The notes under the pieces are model-generated. The model saw only the letters and a program-made list of their open reading frames with translations, did not search any database and was not told where the DNA came from. This document shows positions 58,534-64,000 of a stretch of 64,000 nucleotides of DNA, one piece after another. The DNA is from Coprinus comatus (taxonomy: Eukaryota > Basidiomycota > Agaricomycetes > Agaricales > Agaricaceae). The stretch spans positions 372,001-436,000 of the forward strand of contig JAWPGT010000007.1 in the NCBI GenBank assembly GCA_034638255.1, written 5' to 3'. The position numbers were made by a program, and so were the translations under genes. Position 1 is the stretch's first letter. Each line of letters opens with the position of its first letter.

Positions 58534-59195
58534 ATGTCACATCCCAATATGTATCCTTACTACTACTGGAGAGGTCCACAGTTCTTCAGACGTGGAGGTA
58601 GTCGTATCCTCTGGTTTCTTATCGGTGCAGGCACAGCAAGCTTTTGTATCCGAAGAAGAGACTATGATCATGTTCAATGGGGACATGGTCACTGTCGTCG
58701 AGTTCCCATTCAAGAATCCCCATCCGAACCCACTGCTCCAAATCAAACTGCTAGAACTTCAACTAATGGAGGATCATCATTTTCATTTAAGGATATTCCT
58801 CGAACTATAAATAATGTGCCTCCTGCTGATTGGGGTTGGGGAGAAAGGAGGATGGCGGAGAAATGGAAAGAGGAACAAGATCATTTGTTTGAATTTCGTC
58901 GACAGGCTTCGGAAGCTGTAAGTCATCTTGTCTACAAAATTTTTTAAACTATTCTCATAGATCTTATGTTTTTAGATGACTGACATGACAGAAGCAACCC
59001 TCGACTCCATTCTGAGTGGTGCAGAGGCTCTTAAAGCCGTAAGTTTCCTCCATTTGTTGTCCTGTATAACTTACAACTAAACGATCCCTACTCTTACAGA
59101 AATTAGCAGAAAGTCGTGCACAACGCAAGAAGCAGGAAGAACTGCTGCAGAAACAAATAGACGAACAATCCAAAAACCCTCCTCGTCTCATCTAG
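58534..59195 (+). CDS. Unknown small protein with one membrane helix and a C-terminal coiled coil
   Basis: I do not recognise the family. The protein starts MSHPNMYPYYYWRGPQFFRR, with a helix ILWFLIGAGTASFCI near residue 30. A disordered linker leads to ADWGWGERRMAEKWKEEQDH, and after introns at about 58919-58977 and 59040-59100 to a short coiled coil (KLAESRAQRKKQEELLQKQI). Total about 180 residues. The aromatic, Arg-rich start and single helix suggest an N-terminally anchored ER or mitochondrial membrane protein with a cytosolic or matrix tail. This is inference only. Confidence 0.66.
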
Positions 59196-59371
59196 TTCTT
59201 TTTTGGTTGTATCAATATCACTACTTTTTGTATCCGTAGTTCTTTGCCTGTCCACTCTCATATATACAGCAATTTTAGAAAAACGAAGTCTCAAGGAACT
59301 TTATAGATACATTTTAAGAGTATAGATAAAAAGAAACTCTCATTTTTAAATTGTTGTAATCCGCCATAAAA

Positions 59372-61456
59372 TCATTTGTTCACTTCATCAACCCCAGCCG
59401 ATTCAGAAGTCGGCACTCCACCTCCACCGACAACTTGTTCCTCATCTTTAGCTTTGGCATTCCTCTTAGTAACGTATGAAGGTGAGTGTGGTGAAAGAGC
59501 ATGTCCTCCTTGGTCTTCCGCTACATTCAGAAAAATCCTGTTAGCCAAAAGGATTTCTGAGGTGGAGAATGAACGTACGCTTTGAGTGCCAGAAGTAAGT
59601 GATAAGGCCAATGATGGTCACGATGAAAGAAATAAAGTATAACCAGTATGGAGAATAATGCTATATCAAAACGTTAGTGTTTGTACATAGAGTGAAATAT
59701 AGCTGGTGATCATACATAAAGGAATAGACCTAAAAAGTTATTAGATACAATCAATAAAAAGTAAATATAAAAGTAAATATAAAACATACCGAACAACAAA
59801 CCATAGAAATCACTAGAAAGCAAACTCAAATTGAAGAAAGCAGATGATGCAAGTCGGTAAAGCATCGGAGCCACGCTATACAAAATCAACATCGCACAAG
59901 TAAATGCGATCAACAAACCAACTATGTATAATTCTGCTTAATTCTCTCTTCCATAAGAAAGAAAAATAGTAAAACTCACTAATATCAGCAGACCAAGGTG
60001 CGTCTCGCATACCCTCCCATTCCAAAGCGGAGGATTGAATCCCATTGATCAAAAACGCCCACATTCCAAGTTGCCCAACGACTTCATATAATGGACGTTT
60101 TCTGACGAATAATTCTTCCGTTGCATTTGCTAATTCGAAGTTAGAGATTGGGACACGGAGAACATATAACTACAGCTCACTGAAACCGTAAAGAGTAGCA
60201 CCAGCAATCATGAAAGCGTCTCCCTTCCCTCGATTTAATGCAGGATAATTTTTCTCCGTTATCGTGTCCGATGCAACAAGTAAACCAAGTCCACCGATAC
60301 AAACCAGAACACCCTATTAAATCGTAGAGACCATTCAATGATGGTAATACGTGATGAAGAGATTTAAACTCACAAGAACTTGTGTCCAATGATATTTTGG
60401 GCGAAGATATACCCATGAGAAGAACATACAAACTGGGATAGCCCAACTGACATCCAAAATAGAATTCAGTCAATCCGGACACAGAGATCAAGATAAGGGT
60501 ATAAACGTACGCATCCAACAACATAGCCGAAAGCAAATCCGTGTATTGGTACGCCTAACGAACACCATCAAGATAAGCCTCCTGAATCCTACTCGAAAGT
60601 AAAACATACCTTGATAACTAGGAAATTGGCTTCTACATCACAAGCACCCAAATAGCGTCTATCATTCCTATCAATTCTTTCCGTAACAAAAGGAAGAGTC
60701 TTAAGGGAAGACATACATTTCCAACCATCTTTCCAAACCATTCTCGCCCAACCTTTGATTCCATCTAAACCGTATCATCAACGATTAATTGTGTTCCACA
60801 TTTGAAGGGAAAGAAAACCACTGACACTGGTACATCGTGTACGGCGTATAAACGATAAACAGTGTGAAATACCTATAATTAGTTTCATGAGCACCTGTAC
60901 ATTTCAATTGGGGTTACCACAGGGTTGCCAACGGTGTGCGAGAGGTGCCGACCTCCATTCTCTCACACAGTAGGTTTTGCCTGAAGTAGCAGAAAATAAT
61001 TGCAGGGGGGTTGGCGAGGAGTAATGGCGAAAAGGTGATAATAGTAAAAAGTAAAGCGCGGGGAGAAACTCACAAGAAAAAGCCCTGTGTAGTAGACAAT
61101 GTCCAACCCCTATTAACCAACTCTGTGGTTGTCACTGTCGTACAAGTGATACACAACGAAAGCAATTGTCCAGCCAACAATGCCATTGTAAATCTTTTCG
61201 TCCATATACTTTTCCATCTTTTCGCAAAACTTTTACAAAAGGCTGAAGGAGAAGAAAAAACGATAGGTGGTCTTTCTGGTTCTGGTTGTAATGGTTCTGA
61301 TGATTCAGATGAAGAGGTAGGACGATAAAGACTACGTTCCTCTGTGAGAGGAACTTTGTTATCTTCTTCTGATGAACGCATGTTGCTGTTGTTGTTGTCG
61401 TTTATAACCGAAGGAGTATCCGGGGCGATCGACATCTGAATTTTCAAATCACTCAT
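59372..61456 (-). CDS. SLC35F-type solute carrier (drug/metabolite transporter superfamily)
   Basis: This fits the SLC35F1/F2/F6-like group (DUF914) of ten-helix transporters. The preferred start is ATG 61456 (MSDLKIQMSIAPDTPS), after a 5' UTR intron (61506-61461). The polar N-terminus leads to FAKRWKSIWTKRFTMALLAG, then QLLSLCITCTTVTTTELVNR, the family's first helix with its Thr-rich motif. Later blocks are YAYLGACDVEANFLVIKAYQ, LLDAWAIPVCMFFSWVYLRP, YHWTQVLGVLVCIGGLGLLV, ASDTITEKNYPALNRGKGD, NATEEFFVRKRPLYEVVGQL, FLINGIQSSALEWEGM, LLIAFTCAMLILYSVAPMLY and SSAFFNLSLLSSDFYGLLFG. The C-tail is polar with Gly runs. About ten short exons, all in frame. Substrate unknown. Confidence 0.85.
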
Positions 61457-63294
61457 GAATCTACCATATAACATTGATACGATAATACAAAACTCACCTT
61501 TTAACTGACCTCGTGAAATGAGGGAAGAGAGGACCAAAGAGTGAAGAGGTCAAGGTCCAAAGAGCAAGAGACAGTTCAATCTGTAACGTCAAATCAGGCT
61601 ATTTAGGACAGTCTCTGATAGAGAAGCGAATAAAGAAGAACAGTGTTACGGAAGGAGGTACAGGACACATATGGCACAAAATAATTTTATTTACTTCCAG
61701 CCAAAGAGATCCGCCTTCCTTCCAAGGATACCCACATTACTCCATATATCGAGAGTTCGCACGTGTGTATACCAGGGCTTCCATTGTGGTGAATTTCAAC
61801 TTCTTAAAGTAACATTATGTGGCGCTTATAGTAGCGATTGTAATTATATACGATGGTCTGAAGCTTGATTGAAATATTCAAGTAAAAATTCCCTCATTTT
61901 TTCCAAAGTTTTTTTCATGATCCCGTTGCCAAGAAAAGATCAACTCCCATATTTTTCTTTACGTGTGATCACATCATTCGCTTCCAATTACTACACGCAC
62001 TTCTTCCTTTTCCTATATTCATATGTACATAGCGATAAGTCTTTTCACAAGTCCATCCGTCAACCTCTCGCTCAGTTATCACTCAGATAGCTTAATCGAT
62101 AGGTACACTGACAAACATCTCCACCACCCACCGCCACGACAGTGCCTTTCCCACTTACGCAACTCTCAAGGCAAAACCCCCATAAGAAAAGTTCACGCTA
62201 TGTGACTCCCCTCTATTCATCCCAGTGATGGAATGATATCTAAAAACAACTCTCCAAATTGTTCACACAAATCGTCTTTGATGTCTACAAAACACACCCA
62301 GCAAATTAATATTTTCAAAGTCAACTTTGACATGAGAAAATAGTGATGAAAATCTTCACTCGTTCTACGCACCAACCTGTGATCATGAGATCATGGAATA
62401 TGGAGTCCTATTATAATCGATAGTCCGGCGTGTACTACCGGGCTTTTCTTGACCTCAAATGCTCATATTCAACATTCTAAGTCTTTAATCCTTCCTATTT
62501 CCCGTAACTCAATAAAATACATTGCACCTGTAAGGGATATATGTACTTATAACAGTCTATCCATCTTATTAGGCGCAAGCCTAGTAGTAAAGATGTTCTG
62601 TTTTTAGATCGTAATGATCAAAACACATTATACCTTACAAAACATCAAAAGAAATCTAAGCAGTGCTATAATACTAGTAGTGAAATCTATATGTATAAAT
62701 ACTGCATCATACTACCCAACGGTGTTTACAAATAAATTCTTACAGACCATATATACATCAAGAATCTAACAAAGTTGGTATATAATGTTGGTTCAATCTC
62801 AATTATTCCACTTCAAAGTTAGAAAACATCTCTTACTCAACTAAAGAATTAGAAATTCAAATGCAATCAATTTAAAATTTTCTCTATGACAAACAAACCA
62901 TTTTCTAACAAACAAAAGGAGTAGTAGGAATGTTACAGCGCTTCGGAACAGGAAGGTACAAGTAAAGAAGGGGAAGAGGACAGGAATAAACAATAACAGA
63001 AACGAAAAACATATAAGTCATAAAATAGAGATTGAGTGGGGAGGGGGCAACTTATAAAAACAAATCAAGATGATACATACAAAAACAAAAAAAAAAAAAA
63101 AAAAATTAATGGGCTTTCACACACACGCATAGTAGTACCTAAGTTCTGAAATGACTTTCACTTCAAACTTCAATTTCCACCTGTCCCTCCAAGTCTAATG
63201 ATGAACAACGAGACCTCAGTCCCCATAATAAAAAAGAGAGAAAATCCAACTTGAAAAATCAAAAATCAAAAAGAAATCCTCTAAACCTCAAACC
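61457..63294. other. Long spacer
   Basis: About 1.8 kb. The left end includes the 5' UTR of the SLC35F-type gene; the right end holds the 3' UTR of the DUF2408 gene. The middle is AT-rich without recognisable genes. An A19 tract lies at 63087-63105. Confidence 0.5.
63087..63105. repeat. Poly(A) tract, A19
   Basis: Nineteen consecutive A on the plus strand, in the presumed 3' UTR of the minus-strand gene ending at 63295. Confidence 0.85.
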
Positions 63295-64000
63295 TTAATG
63301 ATTTGCCTCTTCTCCATCGGTATCCGACCCAGAATCAGACGGTGTTCCACCAATCTTCAACGATCGTCGACTCGGTAACTCTCCAGATACTCTTAATTGT
63401 TCCAATCTCCCTTGTATTTCATCATCATCGTCATCATCATCTTCATCCAACACTGAATCAGTTTCCTGTTCTTCTTCAGTTTCTTCCTCATTCATCGACT
63501 CCTTGAGCTATGTAGGTGATGAGAGATAAATTTTTTTTTTTGTATCGCTAAGAGACGTACCATTTCAACTAGTTCATGACATTCGTTCAAATGTGCCATT
63601 ATGATCCCTTGACCTTCGGGGATTGACCCATCTACGCCTATAAAGCGTCCTTCTCTACGCAAAGAGTCGATTTGATGAAGTGCAAGTTGATACTAAGTAC
63701 AGATGGTCAGTAATGGAAACTATACGAACCCAGTTAAAGAGGACGACATACGGGTACAAGTCTCGTGCATTGAAAGGTCCTCCATACTTCAATACTTCGT
63801 TCAAACACTTCTTCACCGTAGACAATTTATTAGCCTAAATTTCACAATTAATCAAGACTCGAACAATGCAGGAACGATCCCTTACAATGGGCATAAGCTC
63901 TTCGGATACTGGTACACTTGAAGAAAGCAACCGATAAATAAGGCCATAACACCTTCTCAAAAGGTAGAGCAATACCTGTTCAAATACATTGTCATCAGAG
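63295..64000 (-). CDS. DUF2408 (UPF0662) family protein, C-terminal part (runs off the window)
   Basis: The 5' part lies beyond 64000. Reading the minus strand: VLLYLLRRCYGLIYRLLSSS, then VPVSEELMPI, an intron (about 63883-63837), ANKLSTVKKCLNEVLKYGGP with FNARDLYP, an intron, YQLALHQIDSLRREGRFIG, IPEGQGIIMAHLNECHELVE, an intron (about 63560-63510), and a final acidic exon (NEEETEEEQETDSVL and an Asp run) ending at 63295. The block LYP-YQLALxxIDxLRxxGxF with PEGQG is what I recall from UPF0662 fungal proteins of unknown function; this is from memory and not verified. The tail is strongly acidic and Ser-rich. Confidence 0.68.

Noticed and set aside
1..64000. CRISPR array, prophage, integron or transposon with intact ends
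   Set aside because: The sequence is intron-rich fungal nuclear DNA; I found no regularly spaced repeats, phage genes, transposase or reverse transcriptase.

Overview
The window is nuclear DNA of a filamentous basidiomycete, most likely an Agaricomycete. Genes are dense and cut by many short introns of about 45-70 bases, almost all GT-AG with CTAAC/CTGAC-like branch sites. The proteins have fungal architectures: a VPS9+CUE Rab5 exchange factor, a REG1-type PP1 regulator, a YTP1-type membrane protein, DAL5-type transporters and degenerate F-box-like/LRR proteins. I see no operons, CRISPR arrays, prophages or intact transposons. About 27 protein genes or gene relics can be supported. Introns were placed by eye, so individual exon edges may be off by a few bases.

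Layout. 1-3.8 kb: 5' end of a BCS1-like AAA ATPase (minus), dolichyldiphosphatase (plus) and pantothenate synthetase (plus). 3.8-7.7 kb: a short-chain dehydrogenase with a broken catalytic site, followed by a much more decayed relic of a second copy. 7.7-10.5 kb: two tandem four-helix SUR7/PalI-like genes, the second with an apparent frameshift. 10.8-19.3 kb: VPS9, an unknown disordered protein, RNase P/MRP subunit p40 and HMG-CoA synthase (ERG13, with a one-base frame break). 20.5-23.2 kb: a DAL5-like transporter. 25.6-29.2 kb: a REG1-type phosphatase regulator. 32.1-34.0 kb: a Baeyer-Villiger-type flavin monooxygenase. 34.7-40.2 kb: a very long coiled-coil protein ending in a PACT-like centrosome/spindle-pole targeting domain. 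40.4-44.0 kb: cardiolipin synthase and a second DAL5-like transporter. 45.4-53.2 kb: an unknown coiled-coil/Ser-rich protein, an FMP52/HTATIP2-like Rossmann protein, a YTP1-like membrane protein and ribosome biogenesis factor RPF1. 53.6-61.5 kb: two related F-box-like/LRR genes, a metallophosphoesterase with a frame break, a small membrane protein and an SLC35F-type transporter. 63.3-64 kb: 3' end of a DUF2408 (UPF0662) gene.

Most genes are single-copy housekeeping genes: isoprenoid and sterol precursors (ERG13), dolichol recycling, coenzyme A precursor, cardiolipin, tRNA and rRNA maturation (RPP40, RPF1), endosomal traffic (VPS9), glucose signalling (REG1) and the spindle pole (PACT protein). 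Between them lie accessory patches where duplicates are decaying (the dehydrogenases, the PalI-like pair, the F-box-like pair) and long gene-poor spacers at 5.2-7.7, 23.2-25.6, 29.2-32.1 and 61.5-63.3 kb. Neighbouring genes do not form a visible pathway, so co-function should not be inferred from order.

The most unusual signals are: a stop codon exactly before the YxxxK catalytic motif of the dehydrogenase; an 80-codon, very hydrophobic open frame directly after, and in frame with, the REG1 stop codon; an exact 10-mer, GTCATGTGAT, in three promoters; a 40-base direct repeat flanking the metallophosphoesterase gene; and several one-base frame breaks in otherwise conserved genes. The frame breaks could be real lesions or assembly errors.
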